This document shows, in pieces, positions 1 to 6,205 of a stretch of 8,964 nt of DNA; the stretch's first letter is position 1, and every line of letters starts with the position of its first letter. Source of the DNA: Actinomycetota bacterium (GTDB lineage: Bacteria > Actinomycetota > Thermoleophilia > Gaiellales > Gaiellaceae); the NCBI GenBank assembly GCA_016870235.1, contig VGCB01000073.1, positions 1 through 8,964 of the forward strand, written 5' to 3'. A model generated the notes under the pieces. It saw only the letters and a program-made list of their open reading frames with translations. It was not told the origin of the DNA and did not search any database. The position numbers were made by a program, and so were the translations under genes.

Positions 1-444
1 ACCAAGCGCTCAGATGTCCACCAAAACGGGGCACTCCAGAAAGGCCGTGAGATCTACCAAGTCGAGGAAGCGGAGCTTGAGGCGGCGGTCGACGCCGCTC
101 GCACGTGGGAAGCCAGCGTGCTGCCGAGGATGGTCGAAGCCGCAAGACTGGCGAAGCAGCCATGCAACGGGACCGTGCTCACGCCGGGGGAGATCGAGCG
201 CGAGATGTACAGGGAGCTGCTGCGACTACGGCAGGTCGAGCTGACGGCCAAGCAGGAGCGGGAGCGTATTGAGACCGAGCTTAAGCTCGTCATGCAGGTC
301 GCTTCGGAACTCGGAGGCATCGCGACGTGGAAGAGCGGAACCGCCAGGATCTTCGAGGAAGCCCGCTTCAAGCGCGACAACCCGGAGCTGTACGACGCAT
401 ACAGTCCCCCGAAGCACACCCGACCTTTCACGGTGCGCTGGTAA
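1..444 (+). CDS. YqaJ-like phage recombination exonuclease, C-terminal part (5' end outside window)
   Basis: The frame is open from base 1 to TAA at 442-444, giving 147 residues of a protein that starts to the left. The C-terminal pattern is what I recognise: a segment IYQVEEAELEAAVDAA, a charged helix rich in Glu/Arg/Gln, then GIATWKSGTARIFEEARF, KRDNPELYDAY and RPFTVRW. In YqaJ/lambda-exonuclease-type viral recombinases the same order occurs after the nuclease core (the 'ATWK...R.FD...FK..HPELY..Y.....R.F' tail). The catalytic core itself lies outside the window, so activity cannot be judged. Such enzymes resect dsDNA ends for phage single-strand annealing, usually beside a RecT-like annealing protein. 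It is the only intact-looking plus-strand gene in the element and is convergent with the AbiEii toxin gene, with 31 nt between the stops. It suggests that the element is phage-derived. Recognition is from memory of the family, not a search. Confidence 0.72.
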   Translation, partial: TKRSDVHQNGALQKGREIYQVEEAELEAAVDAARTWEASVLPRMVEAARLAKQPCNGTVLTPGEIEREMYRELLRLRQVELTAKQERERIETELKLVMQVASELGGIATWKSGTARIFEEARFKRDNPELYDAYSPPKHTRPFTVRW

Positions 445-475
445 CGATGACGCCACCGAAGAAGCAAGTCGGAAC

Positions 476-1360
476 TCATCCCCAACTCCGGTTTCGAGGG
501 TCCCACTCGCCCTCGGTGCGGCCGGCGAGGATCGGGTCGAGATACTCGGCGGCAGACGCGAACGCCTCGTCGAGTTCTGGCTCCACATCCACTTCGATCG
601 CAAGTCTCCGATACTGCTCGCGCCAGTTCGCGGGCGGCGGCGGAAGGGAGTCCGGCAGCGGCTGCAGTTCGCGCTGTCCGAACGTGGCCTCGAGCGCTCT
701 TTGCAGCGCATCGGCCTCCATCGGTGCTGACCTCGCGATGAGGAGGATGTCGACCAGATCCTTCGGTCGCGTGCTCTCGCGTCCAGACGGTCCGTACTTG
801 CGCGTGTAGGCGTGCACCTTCTCGGCGAGGTGCTGGGAGAGTGGCAGAGCCGGCACGCGGATGCGCTCGATGCCGGCGAATGAAAGGAGGTCGGATGTCT
901 CGACCGTGTCCGGTGTCCACGAGGGCGAGGCGGCGAACCCGACGTCGACGATGAACCGCTCGAAGACGCGGTCGGCGAGCTCGGCCGTGACGTGGAACCT
1001 GATTGCCCTGAAGTCGTCGGCGTCGTCGAGGGCGTCGGTTCGTCGAACGATGAAGTTGAAGAAGTCGCCGAGGGCGAGCTGCTGTGCCGCGGCAAAGTCC
1101 TCGATCGCCGCTTCCTCGTCGTCGGCTCGGCCGAGATCCATGTCCCTCGTCGGCCGCGTCGTTGCATCGAAGCGGAAGTCGAGCGCGAGCGCGCCCTTCA
1201 GAACCCAGCGGTTCGGAGCGACCGCGACGAGCCGGTGGAGAAGGAGTTCGAAGGCGACGCGCTTTCGAAGGCGCGCGACCCCGAGACCGGTTGCGGCCGC
1301 CTCGGTCTTGAGCCTGTCCTCGAGCGCCTGGCGGAACGCCGCTGCGGTGGCGTATCTCAT
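476..1360 (-). CDS. abiEii: AbiEii/AbiGii-family nucleotidyltransferase toxin (type IV toxin-antitoxin)
   Basis: A 294-residue protein of the DUF1814 nucleotidyltransferase family, the toxin half of AbiE-type abortive-infection and toxin-antitoxin modules. Motif I is complete: KGALAL at residues 55-60, then RPTRDMDLG at 69-77, giving the Asp73/Asp75 metal pair. A third acidic position is in FIVDVGF (Asp139). The later family motifs are AEKVHAY (Lys181) and RPKDLVDILLI (Lys200, Asp201, Asp204). All key residues are present, so the enzyme should be active. Known relatives transfer nucleotides onto tRNA or other RNA and halt growth. The ATG at 1360 overlaps the antitoxin stop (ATGA), with a GGAAG-like ribosome site inside the antitoxin 3' end; longer in-frame starts would be antisense to or overlap the antitoxin and lack family similarity. 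The overlap implies coupled translation. The length is close to the usual 270-300 residues. Confidence 0.93.
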   Translation of the reverse strand: MRYATAAAFRQALEDRLKTEAAATGLGVARLRKRVAFELLLHRLVAVAPNRWVLKGALALDFRFDATTRPTRDMDLGRADDEEAAIEDFAAAQQLALGDFFNFIVRRTDALDDADDFRAIRFHVTAELADRVFERFIVDVGFAASPSWTPDTVETSDLLSFAGIERIRVPALPLSQHLAEKVHAYTRKYGPSGRESTRPKDLVDILLIARSAPMEADALQRALEATFGQRELQPLPDSLPPPPANWREQYRRLAIEVDVEPELDEAFASAAEYLDPILAGRTEGEWDPRNRSWG

Positions 1361-1956
1361 CGGTTCGCCACTTCCGAGAGCAGCTCTTCGATGAGGCGTT
1401 CCTTCCGACGACGAGCGGCCTCCTGCCTGAGCTGCCGGGCCGTGAGCAGGCCGTCGTTGAGCGCCTGCCGGATGGCCATCGCCGCCTGCTCGGGCTGGAG
1501 CTCGTCGACGACGTCGACGAGCGTTCGTGCGGGGGCCGTCAGTGGTAGGCCCTCGCGCCACACGGTCGCGACGTCTTCGTCGTCTGGTCGCGTGTGAAAG
1601 ACGACACCCGGAGGGCGTCGGAGGCCGCGGTGCCGCCGCGCGACGAGCAGGTGGACCTTGTCCGGGATGTTGTCGCTGAGGTCGAGCAGCGCGAGCGCGC
1701 TCGCGTGCGAGAGGATCGCCTTGTCCGTCCCGACACCCATCCACTTCTCGCGCATGTCGTCGTGCTCCGAGGTCGGATACCCCCGGATCCGGTAGAGCCC
1801 CCGGCCGATGCGCTCAAAGCGCCCCTGCTCGACGTGGTGGTGCAGCAGCTGGCGGCTGACGCGGTGGCCACGGGCTTGGTGGATGCTGAAGTACCCGCCT
1901 TGCTGATAGGCCTCGGCCTCGAGCCCGCGCACATCCGGCGGGTCACTGTCATGCAT
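1357..1956 (-). CDS. abiEi: AbiEi-family antitoxin / autoregulator (type IV toxin-antitoxin)
   Basis: A 199-residue protein. Residues about 15-62 resemble the AbiEi N-terminal winged helix (YQQGGYFSIHQARG, then HHHVEQGRFERIGRGLYRIRGYP). The middle and C-terminal part carries the family's SHASALALLDLSD, HLLVARR and LTAPARTLVDVV blocks. In AbiE systems this protein antagonises the nucleotidyltransferase without a stable protein complex and represses its own promoter by binding inverted repeats. The gene lies directly upstream of abiEii with a 4-nt overlap, the classic order. No Shine-Dalgarno sequence precedes the ATG at 1956. Instead a perfect inverted repeat ends at the base before the start codon (1957-1977), consistent with a leaderless, self-repressed mRNA. 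The start is well supported because no other Met lies nearby upstream in frame. Confidence 0.9.
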   Translation of the reverse strand: MHDSDPPDVRGLEAEAYQQGGYFSIHQARGHRVSRQLLHHHVEQGRFERIGRGLYRIRGYPTSEHDDMREKWMGVGTDKAILSHASALALLDLSDNIPDKVHLLVARRHRGLRRPPGVVFHTRPDDEDVATVWREGLPLTAPARTLVDVVDELQPEQAAMAIRQALNDGLLTARQLRQEAARRRKERLIEELLSEVANR

Positions 1957-1977
1957 AAGTAAAGCGTAGCTTTACTT
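1957..1977 (-). promoter_or_regulatory. Perfect 9-bp inverted repeat: candidate abiE operator with embedded -10 box
   Basis: The sequence reads AAGTAAAGC-gta-GCTTTACTT, a perfect 9+3+9 palindrome, AT-rich in GC-rich surroundings. It ends one base before the abiEi ATG. On the minus strand TACGCT (1968-1963) has TANNNT form and is separated from the ATG by 6 nt, the spacing expected of a leaderless actinobacterial promoter. Binding of AbiEi here would cover the -10 box and the transcription start. The stop codon of the upstream 80-residue gene (1974-1972) also falls inside the repeat. A terminator is less likely because the stem is AT-rich and no T-run follows. The palindrome is observed; its operator role is inferred from AbiEi autoregulation elsewhere. 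Confidence 0.62.
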
Positions 1978-2214
1978 TTCGGAGCCCGAGGCGATGGCCT
2001 GCGCGCCTTGCATCGGCGTGCCGCCGTGGTACAGGATCTGCAGCACATCGAGAACGCGGTCGAGCGTCTCGCGCTCGACATAGAGGGTGTCCTCGGCGCT
2101 GCTTTCGGGCTCGGCGTGGGAGTAGTCGGCGTCAGCCTCGTCGCGCATGTTCTGAATACGCGCAATCGCTTCCCGGAGCCCTACCTGTCGCGCGGCGGTC
2201 TCGTCGATGCTCAT
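1972..2214 (-). CDS. Small acidic protein of unknown function (80 aa) between restriction and abiE genes
   Basis: An 80-residue ORF that I do not recognise. It is rich in Asp and Glu, with only one Lys (the last residue) and no Cys. An N-terminal helix (about residues 5-26) is followed by an acidic linker (ADADYSHAEPESSAED, 28-42), then a second helix (VERETLDRVLDVLQIL) and a Gly-rich tail. There is no membrane segment or signal peptide. The ATG at 2214 has AAGGA directly against it, too close for a normal Shine-Dalgarno, so coupling to the upstream gene is possible. It starts 37 nt after the helicase stop and ends 15 nt before the abiEi start, all on one strand. It could be an accessory subunit or regulator of either neighbour. 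Possible alternatives are an orphan small gene or a chance ORF, though conservation of gene order could decide. Confidence 0.6.
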   Translation of the reverse strand: MSIDETAARQVGLREAIARIQNMRDEADADYSHAEPESSAEDTLYVERETLDRVLDVLQILYHGGTPMQGAQAIASGSEK

Positions 2215-2251
2215 TCCTTCATCGTAGGCTCGCGCCCGGCGGCACCACCCG

Positions 2252-4945
2252 CTACGCGACGGCGGCGGCGAACGACGTGTAGAGCTCGGCCGGCAGGCGC
2301 CGCTGGAGCTTCCAGACGAACGCAATCGGCCGGTCACCTTCGTGCCGCACGTATGTGGCGCGCCCAAGGCACCAGAACGCACGGTCAGAGGTTCGCAAGC
2401 GAGCGAACAGAACCACGTTCGTCCCTTCCTCTCGCTGGCGGATATACCGCTGGCCGGTGGCGCTGTCGACGCCTGTCGCGGACTGGCTTTCCCAGTGGAT
2501 GAGTTCCGGGCTGATGGCGTAGTCGCGGTACCGCGTGGTCGGCGAGAAGCCTCCGCTGCTCTTGTCGAGCGTGAAGGCGAAGAGATCCGACTGGGAAGTG
2601 GGTTCCCACCAGACCCCTGTCTGCCAGGTCGGTGGCTTCGCACCTTCGCCAACGCCGAACGCGGCCAGGATCTCCGTCCGCGTGTAACGGGAGTGGAGCG
2701 CGAGCGGGACGTTGTGGAGGCCGAGCGAGTAATCGAGGTACGCGACGCGCCCGCGCAGCAGTTCGAGCACCTCGACGAGCTCTGCGCGTACCTGCTGGTG
2801 AGCCCAGACCTGCGCGACCGCGTCCGCGAGCGGCGTCGACGCAGATCGCGTCGTGAGCGACGCGACGAGCATCCGGAGCAGACGCGCGTCCCGCGGACTG
2901 AGCGCTTCGACCGCTGGGGGCTGGTCGTGTCCGAGCAGACGCGCGTACGCCTCGAGCCGCTCATCGTCGTCGATGTGCAGCATCGGTCCTGCGGCACGGA
3001 GCAGCGAACGCTCCTCGGGTCCCGCTGGAAGCGTCGAGAGGCCTGTCTCGCGGCGCATCTCCGTCCAGCTGTGGCCGGCCGCGTAGATGTCCTCGAGCTC
3101 CAGACCAGTGCTGTCGAGGTAGTCGGCGAGGTTGACGTCGCCGAGCGACCGGAGCTCGTGGCACCGTTCCCGCCAGGTGCTCGGGATCGCCTCGCGGATG
3201 CTGCGAAGCACGATCTCTTGCGCCACGGGATCGAGGTCGAAGCTGCAGCCTGCGGGGAGAAACGGGAAGCCGTCGCGAACCTGCCGCTCGACGTCGATGC
3301 GGGAGCCTCCGAGGAGCGCCCGCAGCCTCCGGTCGAACCGAAACTCCTTCCGGTGCGTACCAACGAAGTCGAGAACGGTGCACACGCTCTTTCCCTCCGC
3401 CCTCCTGAGCCCGCGCCCGAGTTGCTGAAGGAAGAGCGTCGGGCTCTCGGTCGGACGGAGCAGCAGGAGCGTGTCGACGGTCGGGACGTCGATTCCCTCG
3501 TTGAAGAGGTCGACGGTGAAGATCGCACGCACCTGCCCCGCGGCCAGGTCGCGAAGTGCGGCTCTGCGCTCTTCCGAGCCGCTCGTTGCGGAGAGGGCGA
3601 TCGCCGACAGACCGAGCTCTGTGAACCGCTCGGCCATGAAGCGGGCGTGTCCGACGCTCACGCAGTAGCCGAGCGCGCGCATCCGTCCGGGGTCGCCGAT
3701 CTTCCGCCGGAGTTCTGCTATCACGCGGCGGGCCCACGCGTGATCGGCAGTGAGCACGCCTTCGAGCGCTGCCACGTCGTACCCCTGCCCACGGCGCCAC
3801 GGGATCTCGCGGAGATCGAGGCCGTCGTGGACGCCGAAGTACGCGAACGGCGCGAGGTACTGCTGATCGATCGCGTCCCAGAGCCTGAGCTCGGCAGCGA
3901 TCCGCCCATCGAAGTGACGGAGCACGTCGAGGCCGTCAGCCCGTTCCGGTGTTGCGGTGAGCCCGAGCAGCTCGACCGGCCGAAGGTGATCGAGCAGTGC
4001 CTCGTACGACGGTGCCGCCGCGTGGTGGAACTCGTCTACGATCACGACGTCGAAGCGTGTCGGGTCCGTGTGCCGGATGTCGGCGCTGTTCAGGCTCTGG
4101 ATCGACGCGAAGACGTGCTCAAATCGCTCGGGGCGGTGACCGGCCACCCACTTCTCGCCGAAGGCTGCATCGCGTAGCGCGTGCCGGAACGTCGCCCGGC
4201 TCTGGTCGAGGATCTCCTCGCGGTGCGCGACAAAGAGGAGTCGACTGCGGGGGAGTTCCTGACGCAGGCGAGCGTAGTCGACTGCCGCCATCACGGTCTT
4301 GCCGGTCCCGGTAGCGGCGACGAGCAAGTTTCGGTGGTGCCCCTGATGCCGTGCGAGACCGATGTGCTCCAGCAGCGCCTCCTGGAAGGGTCGTAGCTCC
4401 AGCTCGATCGGGCTGAGCAGCGTGGCATCGTCGGCGGCTATCGGCCGCGTGCGCCGCCTGAACTCGTCCGGCTCGTAGGGCGCGAAGTCGCGGCTCTCCC
4501 AGTAGCTCGTGAAGACGGCGGTCATCTTCGCGACCGTGTCCGGGTTTCGGGCAGCCGCAACGCGGACGTTCCACTCGAGCCCGGCCACCTGCGCCGAGTG
4601 GGTGAGGTTCGAGGAGCCGATGTACGCCGTCGAGTAGCCGCTCTCGCGATGGAAGATCCACGCCTTGGCGTGCAGCCGCGTCGACGACGTGTCGTACGAG
4701 ACCCTGACCTCGGCACCGAGCTGCTGGAGCTCGTCCAGCGCTCGCGCTTCCGTGCTGTTCGTGTACGTCGTCGTCAAGACGCGCAACGACTTGCCCTCCT
4801 CACAATGCCGGCGGAGCGCGTCGGTGAGAGGCCGGACGCCGCTCCAGCGCACGAACGCCATGACCACGTCGATCGCGTCGGAAGAGGGCACCTCAGCCCG
4901 GAGCTCGTGACCGACCGCCGGTTCGCCCGGTGCGTTCGTGAACAC
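2252..4945 (-). CDS. PLD nuclease-SF2 helicase-DUF3427 protein, candidate SauUSI-like type IV restriction enzyme (main body)
   Basis: An 897-residue multidomain protein. Residues about 10-165 form a phospholipase-D-type nuclease domain with an HKD motif (RLHAKAWIF, His92/Lys94, then IGSSNLT at 109-115). Residues about 180-540 form an SF2 helicase: ATGTGKT at 211-217, DEFH at 304-307, LTATP at 329-333, the motif V-like VDLFNEGIDVP at 478-488 and QLGRGLRR at 508-515. The region about 770-895 has the DUF3427 signature (LFAFTLDK, RYRDYAISPELIHWESQS, GDRPIAFVWKL). From memory, this architecture matches SauUSI, which translocates on and cuts DNA containing modified cytosine; substrate specificity here is inference. 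The GTG at 4945 is only the first start in the track: the frame is open back to 5014, and those extra residues (RPLTPLLDTT before FTNAPGEP) fit the family. The missing N-terminal domain sits in another frame at 4893-5336, so the gene appears split by a frameshift. All catalytic motifs are intact. Confidence 0.87.
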   Translation of the reverse strand: MFTNAPGEPAVGHELRAEVPSSDAIDVVMAFVRWSGVRPLTDALRRHCEEGKSLRVLTTTYTNSTEARALDELQQLGAEVRVSYDTSSTRLHAKAWIFHRESGYSTAYIGSSNLTHSAQVAGLEWNVRVAAARNPDTVAKMTAVFTSYWESRDFAPYEPDEFRRRTRPIAADDATLLSPIELELRPFQEALLEHIGLARHQGHHRNLLVAATGTGKTVMAAVDYARLRQELPRSRLLFVAHREEILDQSRATFRHALRDAAFGEKWVAGHRPERFEHVFASIQSLNSADIRHTDPTRFDVVIVDEFHHAAAPSYEALLDHLRPVELLGLTATPERADGLDVLRHFDGRIAAELRLWDAIDQQYLAPFAYFGVHDGLDLREIPWRRGQGYDVAALEGVLTADHAWARRVIAELRRKIGDPGRMRALGYCVSVGHARFMAERFTELGLSAIALSATSGSEERRAALRDLAAGQVRAIFTVDLFNEGIDVPTVDTLLLLRPTESPTLFLQQLGRGLRRAEGKSVCTVLDFVGTHRKEFRFDRRLRALLGGSRIDVERQVRDGFPFLPAGCSFDLDPVAQEIVLRSIREAIPSTWRERCHELRSLGDVNLADYLDSTGLELEDIYAAGHSWTEMRRETGLSTLPAGPEERSLLRAAGPMLHIDDDERLEAYARLLGHDQPPAVEALSPRDARLLRMLVASLTTRSASTPLADAVAQVWAHQQVRAELVEVLELLRGRVAYLDYSLGLHNVPLALHSRYTRTEILAAFGVGEGAKPPTWQTGVWWEPTSQSDLFAFTLDKSSGGFSPTTRYRDYAISPELIHWESQSATGVDSATGQRYIRQREEGTNVVLFARLRTSDRAFWCLGRATYVRHEGDRPIAFVWKLQRRLPAELYTSFAAAVA

Positions 4946-5336
4946 GGTGGTGTCGAGGAGCGGCGTCAGCGGCCGCTCGATGGCCGGGGCCCGGCCATCC
5001 GGCAGACGCTGGAGCTAAGGCGACCAGGACACGTCCGGGATCGACGGGTTCGTCGACGTCGAGATCGAACGTTCCGTCGGTGAGCTCCTTGAGCCGGTGG
5101 ATGAGCGCAGCAGCCATTCGTACCGCCTCGCTGCTTCGCGTGCCCTCGGGTAAGCGCTCGATCGCTCTCGCAACGATGCCCGCGAGGTGGCGCGATATTC
5201 GATCGGATGCCTCGGCATCGCGGAGCTCGGGGACTTCGGCAATGATCGCCGCCTCGTCCAGATCGCTGAGAAGAGCCTCCAGTCCGCGCGTCAGGAGAGC
5301 TTCGTGAAGCCCGAGCTTCAATGGTTTAGCGGTCAC
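4893..5336 (-). CDS. N-terminal domain of the PLD-helicase restriction protein, in a different frame
   Basis: A 147-codon frame from GTG at 5336. The first ~107 residues (KLGLHEALLTRGLEALLSDL, then ISRHLAGIVARAIERLP, then DPGRVLVAL) resemble the helical N-terminal domain that precedes the PLD domain in DUF3427-type helicases. After about residue 107 the frame turns into a Pro/Arg/His-rich tail without family resemblance. The better continuation (LQRLPDGRAPAIERPLTP) lies one frame over, starting at 5014. If joined, the protein would be about 1,027 residues. Either one extra base near 5015-5018 (mutation or assembly error) broke a single gene, or two polypeptides are made from overlapping frames (53-nt overlap with the GTG at 4945). 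I prefer the broken or misassembled single gene. A longer start at GTG 5423 would run through a strong hairpin and adds no recognisable sequence. Confidence 0.62.
   Translation of the reverse strand: MTAKPLKLGLHEALLTRGLEALLSDLDEAAIIAEVPELRDAEASDRISRHLAGIVARAIERLPEGTRSSEAVRMAAALIHRLKELTDGTFDLDVDEPVDPGRVLVALAPASAGWPGPGHRAAADAAPRHHRVHERTGRTGGRSRAPG
5010..5020 (-). other. Apparent +1 frameshift point within the restriction gene
   Basis: On the minus strand the N-terminal frame reads GCC TTA GCT CCA here, while the frame of the main body reads CCT TAG CTC CAG. Family-like sequence runs up to Val-Ala-Leu in the first frame and resumes at Leu-Gln-Arg in the second. Removing a single base among 5015-5018 would join them, for example making GCC TTG CTC CAG. 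I see no recognised slippery +1 heptamer, so programmed frameshifting is not favoured. Confidence 0.55.
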
Positions 5337-5344
5337 GTGGCGCC

Positions 5345-5376
5345 AGTCTCTCAGCCTTGGGATTCTCTGCCAAGGC
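5345..5376 (-). promoter_or_regulatory. Candidate promoter overlapping a 7-bp inverted repeat upstream of the restriction gene
   Basis: GCCTTGG (5354-5360) and CCAAGGC (5370-5376) form a perfect 7-bp inverted repeat with a 9-nt spacer, centred about 29 nt upstream of the GTG at 5336. On the minus strand TTGGCA (5373-5368) resembles a -35 box, and 17 nt later GAGACT (5350-5345) is a weak -10 match, with the GTG 8 nt further on. If this is right, the promoter is near-leaderless and the repeat could act as an operator across its -35. The repeat is observed; promoter and operator roles are inferred. Confidence 0.3.
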
Positions 5377-5403
5377 GACTGAAGTGCGGTGGAACCCGGC
5401 CAT

Positions 5404-5439
5404 AGCGTCCCCGTTCGTAACACCGCGACCGGGGACGCT
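5404..5439. repeat. Long imperfect inverted repeat (hairpin) between the restriction gene and element wreckage
   Basis: AGCGTCCCCG (5404-5413) is the exact reverse complement of CGGGGACGCT (5430-5439). After one mismatch, three more base pairs (5415-5417 with 5426-5428) extend the stem, leaving a loop of 8 nt. Neither strand has a T-run after the stem, so it is not a standard terminator. It may be a regulatory site, a recombination site or a repeat-family unit. Only one copy is in the window. Confidence 0.5.
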
Positions 5440-5454
5440 CGAAGCTACTCCATC

Positions 5455-5733
5455 CTACGGCGGTAGCTCAAGCGCTCCGCTGCCCTCTCGCAGTTCGCCG
5501 AAGAAGCGTTCGGCCAGATGAGCGCGGATACGGTCTTGCTCTGGCTGGGGGAGCGTCACGAGATACGCATCGAGCGACGCCAGTTGGAGTTCGACCTGTC
5601 GGTTGATCCGTTCCTGTTCGCGATGCCGGCTCGACTCGCTAATCGCGTAACCGGCGAGTGCAGCAAACGGAACGGCGATCGCCGCCTTTGCAAAGAACCG
5701 ATCAAGCTGGAAGCCCTCTGAGAGACCGTGCAC
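5455..5733 (-). CDS. C-terminal part of a small membrane-anchored protein, function unknown (probably truncated)
   Basis: The last 92 codons of this frame look like genuine protein. There is a hydrophobic helix (FFAKAAIAVPFAALAGYAIS, 13-32), a strongly charged region (SSRHREQERINRQVELQLAS), then YLVTLPQPEQDRIRAHLAERFFG and a short tail. One membrane helix followed by a cytoplasmic charged helix is the likely topology. I have a vague recollection of similar tails (LP..KR..L...L..R.FG) in actinobacterial hypothetical proteins, but I cannot name a family. The frame continues upstream without a stop to about 6210, but there it is antisense to the integrase remnant, so a real boundary lies near 5733-5750. 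GTG at 5733 is the nearest possible start but has no ribosome site. Most likely this is the truncated end of a gene joined to integrase DNA by deletion. Confidence 0.5.
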   Translation of the reverse strand: MHGLSEGFQLDRFFAKAAIAVPFAALAGYAISESSRHREQERINRQVELQLASLDAYLVTLPQPEQDRIRAHLAERFFGELREGSGALELPP

Positions 5734-5745
5734 CAAGGCGAAGAT

Positions 5746-6165
5746 CGCCGCGCCGACCTCTCGAACACCGCCGCGAGGATCATCAAGCGACAGCTGCTCG
5801 CACGGCAGCCGAACGAGCGCGACCTCGTCTTCCCCTCGCCGCAGGGCGCGATCCTCAACGACGACAACTTCCGCCACTGTCAAGGGGCGCCGAAAAGTGC
5901 GCCAGTTTCGGGCAGCGAAATGTGCACCACCGCCCGCTGAGGAGCCTTTGGGCCCGCCGTCCGCCGCACGAAGCTCACCGGCTTCCGCTTCCACGACCTC
6001 CGCCACACCTACGCCAAACTGATGGTGGCAGCCGGAGCGCGCCCGAAGTACCTGCAGGCGCAGATGGGGCATTCGTCGATCCGGGTCACGCTCGACCTCT
6101 AGGGCCACCTCTTCCCGGACGCAAATCGGGGCGTTTTGACCGCTCTCGACGATCTCATCACCCCA
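5746..6165 (+). pseudogene. Tyrosine integrase remnant, truncated, interrupted, catalytic Tyr replaced by stop
   Basis: One plus-strand frame carries the end of a phage-type tyrosine recombinase: LSNTAARIIKRQLLARQPNE and LVFPSPQGAILNDDNFRH, then, after an insertion, AFGPAVRRTKL, the FHDLRHT box (5989-6009; His and Arg of the active site), AAGARPKYLQAQMGHSSIRV (active-site His in MGHSS) and TLDL-stop-GHLFPD. In relatives this last block reads TLDLYGHLFP, so the TAG at 6100-6102 stands exactly where the nucleophilic tyrosine codon should be. A second in-frame stop (TGA, 5938-5940) lies inside the inserted segment. The first catalytic Arg and the whole DNA-binding N-terminal part are absent. The two halves are still in the same frame. 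It ends about 75 bp from tRNA-Asp, the usual place for the integrase of a tRNA-targeted element. It cannot be functional. Confidence 0.88.
5878..5943. mobile_element. Short insertion resembling an IS21-family terminus
   Basis: About 66 bp separates the integrase blocks ...DNFRH and AFGPAVRR, which should be almost adjacent. It begins TGTCAAGG and contains two near-identical 14-bp direct repeats, CGAAAAGTGCGCCA (5891-5904) and CGAAATGTGCACCA (5916-5929), 12 of 14 matching with a 25-bp period. IS21-family elements begin with TG and carry several such GTGC(G/A)CCA repeats at their ends. No transposase gene remains and I see no matching target duplication. It is therefore either a solo end left by deletion or a small non-autonomous derivative. 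The insertion is directly visible; the family assignment is from memory. Confidence 0.5.
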
Positions 6166-6205
6166 TCCACACCCCATCGCAGAAGCGAGCCGAACCATCC
6201 GTGGC

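Noticed and set aside
447..809. A plus-strand frame starting MTPPKKQVG three bases after the exonuclease stop, possibly the next phage gene
   Set aside because: After about ten codons it is only the antisense of the AbiEii toxin gene, has no ribosome site and no recognisable domain. At most it is a short remnant before the junction.
1361..1744. N-terminal extension of the toxin frame upstream of ATG 1360
   Set aside because: It overlaps the antitoxin gene in another frame, is Arg/Pro/Ala-rich and unlike the family; the ATGA overlap start is far better.
2342..4177. A 611-codon plus-strand frame
   Set aside because: It lies wholly antisense to the PLD-helicase gene, whose motifs are unmistakable. 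Long opposite-strand frames are expected in GC-rich DNA.
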